The position numbers and the translations under genes are program-made. From positions 3,162,001 to 3,226,000 of the forward strand of contig JAULSU010000001.1 of assembly GCA_030512335.1 (NCBI GenBank): 64,000 nt of DNA. Reading direction: 5' to 3'. This document shows, in pieces, positions 44,467 through 54,994 of this stretch. This DNA comes from Immersiella caudata (Eukaryota > Ascomycota > Sordariomycetes > Sordariales > Lasiosphaeriaceae). The notes beneath the pieces were generated by a model. The model worked only from the letters and a program-made list of their open reading frames with translations. It ran no database searches and was not told where the DNA came from. Every line of letters begins with the position of its first letter. The stretch's first letter is position 1.

Positions 44467-45724
44467 TCATGACTTTCCTTGTACCGCAACAACAACAATC
44501 AGCGACGCTACAGTCACCGCAAACGCTATAAACGAAACAAACATAATCGTCCCTCGGCTGGCGGGGAACTTGCCCTTGATCACCCACCACTGTGCGGACA
44601 GATATCGCCTATACCCCAAAAACAAGATGAGGATACTGATTCCAAGAAATGTGGCGCCCAGCGGCTTTCCGAGGTGTCGTAAACTCTCCGCCTGGTCGCC
44701 ATCCTCGGCTAACGATGTGTTGAGTCGGAAAAGCTGCGTGATGGCAATGCCGATCGATGCAAATGCCAGCGATGTCCGGAGCCAAGCCAGGAATGTTCGC
44801 TCTGCAAATGGAATTCCCATTAACATTGGCCCAATAGCAATTACAGTGGACTGCGCAGCTTACCTAGCGCCAGGTGATCGCGAGCCACACTTCCTTTGTT
44901 CTCGAGCTCGATGCTCTGGAAGTACTCTAGCTTCTTCTTCCAGGCAGGCTTTTCGCTCTGCTGCATCCCGGCTACGACATCGCCAGGCGTGTCTGATTCA
45001 TGGCCTGGGTCATGAGCTGAAGTCCTCCTGCTCTGGGCGGCCGATCTCCTCTGGGGCGAGCTGCTTGTGTGCGTCGGGGTCTGGTATTGGAGGCTACGGT
45101 GCCGCTCGGGCTGCCTCGTCACGATGCCGGCTTCATCTCCGCTGCCCTCCTCCGGGATGCCTGTTGTGCGTGGAGAATGGGGAAACGTGTACGAAGTTCC
45201 AGTTCGCGGTGAGCTAGAAAGAAGCGGCTGTAACCTCGGGGACCCTGTCCTAGGACTTCCGGTGCCGGACGGCGGCTGGCTGAGCGAACCTGCCCGTTCG
45301 CGCGCGCTCTTCAAAACTCATGTTAGCTTCGTGCACAGCTTCTGACGATGCGGTGGCTAGTAGAGACACACTATTCGACTGAAGAGCTCATCCTTGGAGG
45401 GCCCGAAAAGGGAGTCGAGCACACGAGCCATCGTTACGTAAATCGTGACAGAGGCAAGCAGGGTGATCAAGGACGCCTCGCGAACTCCCAAGAAACACGG
45501 CCTGGGGAAGGTGGAGCCGGGAGAGCTTCCGACGAGCTACCTTGGCTTGGCGCTCAAGAACAGCCGACCGGTGGATGATCTAATAACTCTGAACTGACCT
45601 CCAGAATATCATTGATACGTTCCTGGGTTGACTTTCTCCATGGGAGGGCAGCAGGAGACGGCAAAGCACGAGAGCCCCCTGCCGAGGCAGTCGGCGAGGG
45701 TTTTGAAGGGGATGCATTCGCCAT
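44467..45724 (-). CDS. DUF202 (YidH-like) three-helix membrane protein
   Basis: Small integral membrane protein of unknown function; the domain also occurs in vacuolar VTC proteins. Exon 2 (45308-44864) and exon 3 (44801-44467) are firm: the splice turns ARDHLAL plus ERTFLAWLRTSLAFASIGIAITQLFRLN into the DUF202 hallmark. Three hydrophobic helices follow (TSLAFASIGIAITQLF; GATFLGISILILFLGY; GTIMFVSFIAFAVTVASLIVVVAV). The beginning of exon 2 has no ATG in frame. I place exon 1 at 45724-45599 (MANASPSKPSPTASAGGS... to ERINDILE), with donor GTCAGT and a 290-nt intron ending TTTGAAG at 45309; frame is kept and the total is 301 aa. The N-terminal half is Ser/Pro-rich and cytosolic. Exon 1 is an inference. 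Confidence 0.82.
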
Positions 45725-46931
45725 CGCGTGCTAAAATGGGATTCAGACCATCGTTCAAAGGGTCAAAGCTACCCCGCGAATGTTGCGCTGCATGGGTAGT
45801 GCGATCGCGTCACACAGAGCCAAGATTGCGACGTCGGTTGCGGGCGCTGGGTGAGAATGGTTTTATCGTTGGTGTTGCTCAGCAGAAGCGCAAGATCTCG
45901 TGGGTTGCAAGAACAAAAGTGCGTTTTGGTGAATGGGGAAGCGGGCGTTCGTGTCATCTTGCATTTGGAGTTGTCTTTCTCAACCCCGCCTGGTCCTGTG
46001 GCGCTGCCCTGGAATGTGGATTGGCGAATCAAGGCAGCGCGTGATTCACACTCGTTTCCTCACCTCGGCAACTCAAGGTTGCAGATGCCCATAAGATGCA
46101 GGTTGAGACGAGGAGGGAATGGTGCATATGTTACCTACTTATCGAAGCGTGAAAGCTCAGTCACCAATTCTCGTGAGTGTCGCAAGGTAGTTTTGGTTCC
46201 AGCCAGCATATACTTCTGTCAAACCGATGCGCCTATTCGCTAGCATATGCCGCTCGCACTTTCCTGGGCTGGAGTGTCCATATTATGACAAGGGCCTTCT
46301 TTGGAGTGGTGGACAATCTTTTCTTCTCGTTCCACACAGCCCTACATCCTGAACTGGAACCCTGGGGTGCTCTAGGGAACATGTCAAGAACTCTCAACGG
46401 AACAAATTCATCATATATCACCTTACGATCACGTCGGAACATCAGGTACGATAACACTGGGCTTCAAAGAAAAGCACGTGGGGGAGAGTTTTGATGTACC
46501 AACCAGCTAGCGGCACCTGCCCATCATGGCCTTCTGAGAATCTCGACTCTGAGACCACATATGAAACTCTGCCAACGAGGTTTAAGAGTCCTAAGTATCC
46601 CACAAGCACACATCCGAATCCCTGAGGTATAGATAGTATTTTATCATATTCTCCTTAATTTTGCAAAGTCTTCCACCCAAGCGCTTCCAGGTTACACGGA
46701 ACTCAGGCCCCACTGGTGCCAAGCCCGGAGCGCCGGATCTGCCAACCTGACCGCGTATGTGGGGGCCCAAAGACGCAATTGCGCTCCCGCCGCTGAAAGC
46801 TCCAACTTTCAACGCCCAAGCAACGAGCTTCGAGAACTCCGTTGTATTGCGCCACAACGACACCGACCCGCCATAAAACCCAAACCAGACCACACTCTTG
46901 TATCCCGCATCGCCTTACTCCCCCCGCAAAC
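45725..46931. promoter_or_regulatory. Divergent region between DUF202 gene and SHR3
   Basis: About 1.2 kb. No coding sequence is supported on either strand, and I see no repeat. Confidence 0.4.
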
Positions 46932-47627
46932 ATGGCCACCCGCTGGGTGGACTGGTCCAAAACGACCCGCTCCAAAGACTACCGCGGCTCCGGCTCCTTC
47001 GCAACGTTCCTCATTGTCGGCCGTACGTCCCCTTGCCCTCCCCCCTTATTCGCCCTCAAACTAACCCTTGTTCCCCTAGCCGTCTGCTTCTTCCTAGGCA
47101 TCCTCTTCGCCTCCTTCCCCTATGACTTCCCCCTGCTCTGGACTTCGGACCCCGTAAGCCCGTCATTCTACAACGAGCTCGAAACCCACATCCGCTTCAT
47201 GCACCAAGCGCCACCGCTCATTGCGCGTCTGCTCAACATCATTATCTTTCTCGGCTTCCTCGGCTTCTTCACCAAGCTCTTCCGGCCCTCCGAGGCAAAC
47301 GTACTGTTCGATGGAGCTAGCTTGGTGTTGTATGTGATTGGCGCGGGTGTGTACATTGCGAATATCGTGAAGGGCATGAGGGCGGTGAGCGCCGGGACGT
47401 GGGCGAAAGAGGAGGGGACAGTGTTTGAGGGGCCGATTACGGGGACGGTGGTGCTGGGGAGGGAGGACTCTTTAAGGGTGCTGAGTGCGAGCAATACGAT
47501 TCTGGCGCTTGTGCTGGTGGGGGTTTTGGTATTGCAAGCGGGGCAGTGGTATGCGGAGAGCAAGGAGGCGGCGGAGGTGGATGATGGGGATAAGAGTGAG
47601 GGCAAGGGGAAGAGGAAGAGCCAGTGA
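46932..47627 (+). CDS. shr3: SHR3-like ER packaging chaperone for amino-acid permeases
   Basis: ER membrane chaperone that prevents aggregation of amino-acid permeases and lets them enter COPII vesicles. Exons 46932-47022 and 47080-47627 (donor GTACGT, acceptor CCTAG) give 212 aa, near yeast Shr3 at 210. The intron is 57 nt and in frame, so the unspliced reading adds 19 wrong residues. The splice gives FATFLIVGPVCFFLGILFASFPYDFPLLW, the first membrane helix. Further hydrophobic segments are LIARLLNIIIFLGFLGFF, ASLVLYVIGAGVYIANIV and ILALVLVGVLVLQAGQWY, making four helices. Family-specific stretches are FRPSEANVLFDGASLVLY and IVKGMRAV. The C-terminal tail is charged (DDGDKSEGKGKRKSQ), as expected of the cytosolic end. 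Confidence 0.94.
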   Translation: MATRWVDWSKTTRSKDYRGSGSFATFLIVGRTSPCPPPLFALKLTLVPLAVCFFLGILFASFPYDFPLLWTSDPVSPSFYNELETHIRFMHQAPPLIARLLNIIIFLGFLGFFTKLFRPSEANVLFDGASLVLYVIGAGVYIANIVKGMRAVSAGTWAKEEGTVFEGPITGTVVLGREDSLRVLSASNTILALVLVGVLVLQAGQWYAESKEAAEVDDGDKSEGKGKRKSQ

Positions 47628-48227
47628 GGAGGGGTTTGGAAGGGTTGGTGGGAAATACGGAGCAGGGTGGGTTTGGGTTGGGAGGTTTTGTGTTTGGCTT
47701 GAGTGTTGTTGGGTGAACTGGAAGGGGGTGTGCCGGTTGGCTGGATGAACGCGGGGGTGCGCAGCCAGGGCGGAAATAGGGCTGTTCCGAGGCGCGTACT
47801 GTATTATTGCATAGAGCAACAGCGTGGTCTTGATACCCATCTGATATCAGGGGAGTAAGCAGCAGCTGTAAGCGTATTGTGAAATAGAGGCGCCATGTGG
47901 ACACGAAGCAGAGCGTTAACCAATGTTAGAACTAATATCATGACAGTTAAAAGATGCTATGCCCAAATTATATACCTGAGAATGTTAAACTGCACTGTCT
48001 AAACGATTGGGTATCATGGTTGAAACTCCCTTCCTGTCCCTGGATGCCTGGTTCACAACCACGAATGCAGCGAGCGACCATATTGCTATATCCTCCACAC
48101 CCGTATATGCCTGCCCGTCCCCATAATGCCACCCGTTTTATCTTGCTCCAACTGAACGCCTTGCTCCCAGAAACAAAAGAAATCGATGTCAATCTATCCA
48201 TTAATTTGTGGCCCACCCATGGGGTAT
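47628..48227. other. Convergent 3' region between SHR3 and the mucin-like gene
   Basis: About 600 bases. It begins G-rich after the SHR3 stop and becomes AT-rich near 47,930-48,000. No supported gene. Confidence 0.4.
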
Positions 48228-49463
48228 TCACCTCCTCACTGGGCTTCCGTCGCCTGCCGTTTGTGGCCGGTACGGAACGTACGCCTGGCCGCGTGCCACA
48301 CCGCCAAGGTCGGCCTCGTCCATCAACTGCGTAAACGTCGTCATGCCACTATTTCGCTTGCCACGAGCAGCATGCGCTGCGCTCTCGGGTGTCAACGTCA
48401 AGGGATCGGCGAACACATTGATGCTAACAGAGCTGGGCTCGCGGTCTCCTTGGCGTGGCGTCCTGGGCGGCGGAGGGTTTGGAAGGTCTGCTGGGTTGTA
48501 TCCGTATGCGATGCTGCTATGGCGAAGAAGCCCGTTACCCGTCAGGTTGCGGGTGCGCGAGGAGTTGGAGCCTCGGGAACTGATGGACTTCCGGGTGGGA
48601 GCGAAGCCGTCGAGAGTCGACCCGTCGAAGCTGCGGCTTGCGCGGCGGTTGAAGTCGCTTCGCATAGCCTTCAAATTACCCTCCATCACGATGGGGTTAC
48701 TGATGATGTTTCCGAATGAGGAAGAGGATCGGGAGAGTTTTAAGCTCGGGGTGCCGGCAGCCTTCTTCTTTCGTTTGATGAGGATGCAGGCAGCGATGAC
48801 GGCGAGAGCAATAGCGGCAAGAATGCCCCCAACAACACCGCCAATGACGGCCCCTGAGGGTCCGCCGCCGGACTGGTTTTGCTCTACAGCCCCCGGTTCC
48901 CCGTTCGCGAGGTCTGCGGTTTCCGTAGGCGCGTCGCTACTGGTTGTGGTGGCGGCTGGAATACTGGTTTGGCTGGAAGCTGAGGTTGCAGTGGCGCTGG
49001 CGCTGGCGCTGGCGCTGGTCGTTGTGCTCGTAGAGGCCCCTGGCGGTGCTTTCTGCTCCTTATCCTTCACACATTCGTCCTTCCCGCTTCCGCACGAATA
49101 TCCAAAGGGGCAACACCGGTCGCCGCATTTGGGCAACTGGCTCGTTAATGCTGTTGTTTTTACCACGGCCTCCGGCTTCTTCGAGGCATCTTGGAGAGAG
49201 ATATCGCAGGATATCGGCACGATCCTCTGGCAGTCGGATTTTTGTGGGCAGCAGAGGAGCGTTGTCCCACCGGCGAGAGAGATGCAGGCTTGGGTTGTAG
49301 GGCAGCAGAAGTTGCCCGGGAAGTTCGCGCATGATGAATAATCCTTGGGACATGTCGAATCTTGCCGGGAGAAGATCTGGCTGGGAGGAATCGCCGTCGC
49401 CGACGCTGTCGCGAGGAAGGCAAAGAGGTGTGCACCCTGTAATATCCACCCCCTCCTGCGCAT
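48228..49463 (-). CDS. Secreted-side cysteine-rich, Ser/Thr-stalk, single-pass membrane protein (cell-surface sensor-like)
   Basis: Not a named family I can assign. The ATG at 49463 gives MRRRGWILQGAHLFAFLATASATA, a good signal peptide; an ATG seven codons upstream (49484) is possible. The ectodomain has paired cysteines (CPKDYSSCANFPGNFCCPTTQACISL, LLCCPQKSDC, CGDRCCPFGYSCGSGKDEC), a spacing seen in fungal extracellular Cys-rich proteins. A Ser/Thr/Ala-rich stalk follows, likely O-mannosylated, then one membrane helix (GAVIGGVVGGILAAIALAVIAACIL) and a KRKKK stop-transfer signal. The cytosolic tail of about 140 residues is Ser/Arg/Pro-rich with many possible phosphorylation sites. The overall layout resembles cell-wall stress sensors, but the ectodomain is not a WSC domain. 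The length from 49463 is 411 aa. Single exon. Confidence 0.82.
   Translation of the reverse strand: MRRRGWILQGAHLFAFLATASATAIPPSQIFSRQDSTCPKDYSSCANFPGNFCCPTTQACISLAGGTTLLCCPQKSDCQRIVPISCDISLQDASKKPEAVVKTTALTSQLPKCGDRCCPFGYSCGSGKDECVKDKEQKAPPGASTSTTTSASASASATATSASSQTSIPAATTTSSDAPTETADLANGEPGAVEQNQSGGGPSGAVIGGVVGGILAAIALAVIAACILIKRKKKAAGTPSLKLSRSSSSFGNIISNPIVMEGNLKAMRSDFNRRASRSFDGSTLDGFAPTRKSISSRGSNSSRTRNLTGNGLLRHSSIAYGYNPADLPNPPPPRTPRQGDREPSSVSINVFADPLTLTPESAAHAARGKRNSGMTTFTQLMDEADLGGVARGQAYVPYRPQTAGDGSPVRR
48992..49017 (-). repeat. Short tandem hexamer repeat in the Ser/Ala stalk
   Basis: About four copies of TGGCGC on the plus strand encode alternating Ser-Ala residues of the stalk. Such repeats often vary in copy number between strains. 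Confidence 0.7.
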
Positions 49464-52392
49464 TTCGGAATATGGCTTACCCATCAAGACAGACGAGCGG
49501 GTGTCGAATGGTGTTTGGCGGAAGCAGAGCTCTGTGTCACCTGACCGTCACGGAAAGGCGATCTATGCTTGGTGCCCTCGAGATGTCATCCGGTGTCAAC
49601 AACTGTGTTGTTCAAGGTGATGGGTCTGTGACTTGGCGTCTGAGAGTCGGACGATGAGCTGGGATAAAGTTCAAGGGCGGGAGATCCTTGGTATGAGTAG
49701 AGAGAGAAGAAACATGATCGCCAGGTGCCTGGCTGCAATGACTAGGTATAATGGAAACAAAATCACTGGGCGCTTGCCCGATTCCACGGCTGTCCATGAC
49801 GTCTGGCAGGAAACCAAACGCAGGGTCGAAGCGGGCGGGACCGCCAGGTCCAATTGATGGGGCTCGATGGCATTTCGGGGAGCCGTGGAGCCAGAATGAT
49901 GCCAAAACTGTTTGAGCTGGACGCTCTGTGGCCGTCGAGGCCTCTGCCCGACAGGCAGGGTCGGCAGTGCACCTTAGCCTGGGAGAAATGCAACGAGAAT
50001 TGCTGGTGGGAAGGAAATGAGGCAGTGCGCAGTTTGAGAGCGTCTGGCTCTGCGCGCAACGAGAGGCTGTCGTGAAGCGCCAGCGCGCCCGATGACCCAA
50101 CCCACGGCAGTTTGACTGGTGAGAGAAGCTGGGGAAACAAGGGCCGTCTTGAAACTCGGCGCGCAAGGCCGCGGCCTACGCGTCTGATTGGTCCATTTTT
50201 CCCAGGGCGACCTATTTTGGTTGATAGGCTCTGGGCTGTCGTCCACGACCACCAAAGCACCAACTCATGAATTTTGTCACCGATCATATGAGGGCTCATA
50301 CCATGCGCTGCTCACTCACCGTTCGCTGCCCCACTGATGCCCATCCGCAATCCGGTAACCACAACCCATCGAGCCGACTCCCGAACTTCCACCGCCCAGC
50401 CATGCTTCCGCGTCTCAGCGCTAGGCCACGATCATCGGCCATCGAACACTCCACAGTCCTGACGGAGCGGCCCAACGACCACATCAAGTCACGAGGTTGA
50501 GGTGTCGATACTTTTCCGATAGACCAGGTGACTAATAACTGTCGGTGAATCTTGGAGGACAATTCCCATCCATTCGGCTGTGCTACGTCGCAACACCCAC
50601 GGCAGCCCTAAGCGCCCGGAGCTTAGCGGGCGGTTGTCGCTTATCAGGCCGAGCGGCAGCGACCTTGCCGCCTCACGAATATTGGGCTGCTCGCTTCCAG
50701 CTCCGGCTCGGTCAAGCCCTGACCACCTAGCCCCGGCTACCTCTGACCTCCTCCACATGCCACTATCCACGCAACTCTTCGCCACTGAGTCAAAAGTCTC
50801 GGGCAAGTCCACGTAATGACAGCTGTGTTTCCTGCTCGGGTCGAAACGGCCCATTCTTCAGCCCAGCCAAGCTGAGAGTACCTGCTCGTCACCGACAAGG
50901 CATATGCAGCCAGCCTCCCGTGTGAGTCTGTGAATGAGGCAACCTGCCCAGCAGCTGGTGAATCACAACCAAACCCACCACCCTTCTCCGCCATTTTCCG
51001 CTAGCTATCTCTCCCGTTACGCAATCCCCTCTCGGGTCGACAATGGACTGATTTCCCTATCTCTTATCAAAGCCGACCCAACCCATTCACCAACGCTTCC
51101 CTCCCACCCAGATGAGCTGAGGGAAGCTCATTGCCAATGCATTGGCTCTGCGGCCCTGCCGATGTCGGCCCCAAGACGGCAGGAAATTGAGCCCTGGAAA
51201 AGAAGGAACGACACCGCGCAATATTGAGTACCTAAATCCCAGTGGCAATTGACGACTGCGTCTTTTTAATGTGCCGATGGTTCAGCCCAAGGAGAAGTCC
51301 AGGGGTATAATCAAGGCGAAAGAGGGTGTAGACCTAAGGTGAAGGAGTCACCTTCAGTTAGTCACTCTCGTTACCATGCCCAACTGAACCACGCTCGCCG
51401 CGTTGCTGCTCCCGCTTCCCGATTAATTCCCTCAGATCACCAAACTATCTTTCCCACGTCGCCTTCACAGAACGATCGAACCGTGATAGTTATTTTGAAT
51501 TTCTTTTTGATTTTGATTGCTTTCTTCTCTTCCTCTCCTCTCCCAGCTCAGGGGTATAGGCTCTTTCCTCTCCAAAGAGCGACTGTAAGCTAGCTACTTT
51601 TACACATTTCCTCCGCACCGTTGTTCCCCACTACCCATGGTATCCTTCCTGTTAGTGGGTGTAGTCAAGCCAATAGCACAGAAACACCGGAGCCCAAAAC
51701 TCCCTGGTGATCATTGTATCCCCATTTCCCTTTGCCCAAATCTCAATCCCTAAACTCCGATCTCATGCATGCTTTGGCTCTGCTGGTCATAAGCAGATGC
51801 GACAAAGAAAAAAGCCGAAGAAAACTCAGGAAGGCAGAGTTATTATAGCCTCTCCAAGGAAAAATTCGTAACCGTTCCCTCCCATTTTCATCGAGTTGCT
51901 TTGGCCTCTCCCTCCCCGTCTTCGTTCTTCCCATCTCCTCCCTGAAGCCATGATTTCCTCAACAGTCCCTTCAATGGCTCCAGGCCCTTCGGGGTTGCAG
52001 GGGGGAATGATGCAAGGTCCACCGCGAACACACTCCGACAGCCCCAGTCCAATGTAGCTGCCAGAGGCGCGAGAAAAGTGAGGAGGACCTCCCCCCTACT
52101 TTTGTGAAAGATAAAAACCCCGTGCCCAAGTGGTGTCGTTTGTAGTCCAAGATTGATGTGTGTCGTTTGTTGTCAACAAAAAATGAAAAAGAGAGGAATG
52201 ATTCTCTCTCCCTACTCATTGCCTCGCGGCAACCTCTTTAAAGTGATGGTAATCTGATAAAAAAATTAAATGAAAAAAAGGCTGAAAAAGGTGATGTTCT
52301 GAGGAGGCCGTTCCTGCCACAGTTGACAATTATACTCATGCAGATGTCAGGCCTCTTCGAGGAACCAGCTGGAAGATGTAGGGGATGTTTGT
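49464..52392. promoter_or_regulatory. Long intergenic region upstream of the mucin-like gene
   Basis: About 2.9 kb between two minus-strand genes. Short patternless ORFs only. A pyrimidine-rich stretch lies at 51,440-51,560, and the part next to 52,393 should be the 3' region of the PRO1-like gene. An unannotated non-coding transcript is possible but has no sequence support. Confidence 0.4.
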
Positions 52393-54574
52393 TCAGATGA
52401 GCAAGTAGTCCCAACCCTTCATCTGCATGACATCCCGCCAGTGGATGTATTGTTGTGGGGCCTCCGAGGTGGCGCTCGCGGGCGACATGGCCTGCTGGTG
52501 GTCGGCCTGGAGCCACTGCTCGTGGAGAAGGCAAGCAACGCGGCCGAAGCTGCCGAAGTTGGCGAGGTCGCCGAGCTGAGCAATGCGGTCGTCAAAGAAG
52601 GCGCGGAAGGAGGAGCCCGCGACGCTGACGGAGCCACCGACCAGATACACCCAGCAGAGAGAGCGGTCGAAGCCAGCAGGCCCAGAGGGGATGGTCTGGA
52701 GGACGGCGGTGAGCTTCTCGACGAGCCCGATGCAGCTTTGCTGGCTGGGGTGGAAGCCGGGCACCAAGTTGCACAGGTAGATGCGGGCGGCAAGGCGGAA
52801 GGCGGCCGTCACGTTCTTGCTGAGCTGCTTGGGGCTCAGGGTGCTGTTGGCGTTGAAGGGCAGCACGACAGTGTCGTCGGGACCCTCGGTGAGGCCGATC
52901 TGGTCACCGAGGACGCGTACGTGGTGGCAGAGGGTGATGTCGTCCATGCCGTCCTTCTTGAGCGCCTCAAGGCAGGCGATCTCCGAGATCAGGTACATGA
53001 CTCGGTCCTCACAGCCCATCAGCTCGCGAAGGCCCAGCGAGGGGTTGTGCGACAGGTGCTTCTCGCGATATGTGTGCGCAAAGGTGGGTGACCGTCCGAG
53101 CATCGTCGAGCCGAGGATGTCGATCCACGAGGTGAGGGTCATGTTGAAAGGTGCCTGCTGGAGCGTCTCGTTGGGGTCCGACACCAGGCGGGGAAGGTCG
53201 AGCTTCTGGACGAGCGAGATAGCCGCCTGGAAGTGCTGGTGCCACGGGATGTCGGGGAGCGCATCATCAAAGCGACCGACGCAGCACTGAAAGAAGATGA
53301 GGCTGAGGGTCGTCTCGAGGATCTGCTGGTGGTTCTCGTCGCGGTTGAGGGCGTCGCAGAGTGACGAGATGACGGCATAGCGGTGGCGCATGATGTCGGC
53401 ATCGATGTCGTCGCCCTGGCCGCCCATGGCAGCCTTGTAGTGCTGAGCAGCGATGCTGAGGCAGCAGTGCAGGTAGCCCTTATTGCTCTGGAGCGCCGGG
53501 AGAATGAGATCGGAGCTGACCGACCCGTGCTGGTTCGACTCGAGGATGGGGAAGATGGTGGGAAGCACGTATTGAATGAAGTGCTCGAGCAACCGCTGGT
53601 CGGCCTCGTCCAGCTCGACAGCTACTTGCCTACTCGTCATGGCCGGGCCGTGGGAGAAGTCAAAGAAGTTCACGTTGAGCGTCTCCTCGGTGAGTGACTC
53701 CCTCCGCTCCGAGTACACCTGCTCCGTCCATTCGCCTTCCAGAGGGAACGACGACAGCATGGCGCCCGTCGGCGGAGGTGCCTGGAATGTGCTGAAGCTT
53801 GATGTTGTCGACTCCCTGATGGTAGGGATGTCATCGACAAACACCTGTCGCTCAGTCTTGACATCAATGCCGTAGGGCGAGAAGGGCGAGAACATGAACT
53901 CTCCGGGTATTTGCGGCGTGGCGAAGGGCGTGTAGTCTTGTGCGCTGTTGGGGCTATTGAAGTTGAAGGGGAAGTGGGAGTCGATCGAGGCTGATCGTGT
54001 GCGGTCGAGAGGGTCGGAGAAGGTAGCAGACGTGGGCAGTGAGTGAGAGAGCCCGGGTGGTGAGTTCAGGGACGTCTGGATAGTGTGCGACGACTTCTCC
54101 GAAAGCTTCTTCCGCTTGATGATCATCTTGATGTCGTCCTTGTGCTTCCTCCGCGCATCGTTGTTGCTCCACCACATCGGCCGCTTATACTCGCAGCAGA
54201 GACCGAGGTGCTTGCACGCGGTGCACATGGGCGAGCCCTCATCGCACTTCTTCCTTCGTAACCTGCATGTGTAGCACCCTTCACAAGGACTGCTGTTAGC
54301 TGGTGGCCTCGGAGCTGTCTTGAAGAGGAGCCAAAGAAGGAAACATGAGCTGTTGCAAGGGCAGCACATCGCGACGGCGACGGCCAGGTACCGAGAAAAG
54401 CGGGAACAAACCTGTTCTGGAACGGCGGTGCATCTGTGACTTTTGCTTGGAGTTGACATTGGCGCCAGCCTTGGAAGCAGGCGGCTTGGTTTTTGTCGCT
54501 GTTGCAGCAGCCATGTTGTTGACTTGCGATGCCTTCATGAGGTCTCCTTGGTGGTTGGGGGGTAGTGTTGACAT
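52393..54574 (-). CDS. pro1: Zn(II)2Cys6 transcription factor, PRO1/ADV-1-like regulator of sexual development
   Basis: In Sordaria and Neurospora, PRO1/ADV-1 controls fruiting-body formation, cell fusion and cell-wall integrity genes. Exon 1 ends at 54412 and exon 2 is 54278-52393; the intron has a GTTTGT donor and a GTGAAG acceptor after GCTAAC. The splice fuses MHRRSRTG to CYTCRLRRKKCDEG and so creates the binuclear cluster. Its cysteine pattern is C-x2-C-x6-C-x6-C-x2-C, then LGLCC, followed by EYKRPMWWSNN. The start is one of three in-frame ATGs, 54574, 54538 or 54514, giving 682, 670 or 662 aa. After the cluster comes a basic linker, a Ser/Thr/Pro-rich region, and a large helical fungal TF domain (from ADQRLLEHFIQYVLPTIFPI on). 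The C-terminus is MKGWDYLLI. Assignment to PRO1 rests on the cluster and its flanks as I know them; UGA3-like relatives are an alternative. Confidence 0.85.
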
Positions 54575-54965
54575 TTGTACCCTCTTGTCTCCGGGGAGGT
54601 ACCTGCAGTTGACAAGACCGGGGGGTGCTGGAGGTGGTCGGGGGAGGGGTGTGGCTGTTGGAAGGGGGAGGGGTGAGCCTTGGGATGGGCCGAGCAAAAG
54701 CGGGAGGCGGATGGCCGGGGTCCACGCTCTTGTCAAAGGTCCAGATGCCCTGGGGCGAATCGAGCACCCAACCCGTCCGAAAGGAAGACGAGGGAAAATA
54801 TTAACAAATTATCGTATGAATGGTTCGAATGAACGACTGGATCCGAGCAAGTCCGGCTTGCGTTGACTGAGATCGGGATGATGGATGCTGGCGAGCGTTG
54901 AGGTCGACTTGGTTGGACGACGTGAGGGAGAGTAAATTAACAACAGAGGAAGAGCTTTTTGCTGA

Positions 54966-54994
54966 CTTGACTGGACTGGACTGGCGGGACTGGA
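54966..54994 (+). repeat. Short ACTGG tandem run
   Basis: TTGACTGGACTGGACTGG followed by CGGGACTGGAC: imperfect repeats of a pentamer in the upstream region of the PRO1-like gene. Possibly simple slippage. Confidence 0.6.
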
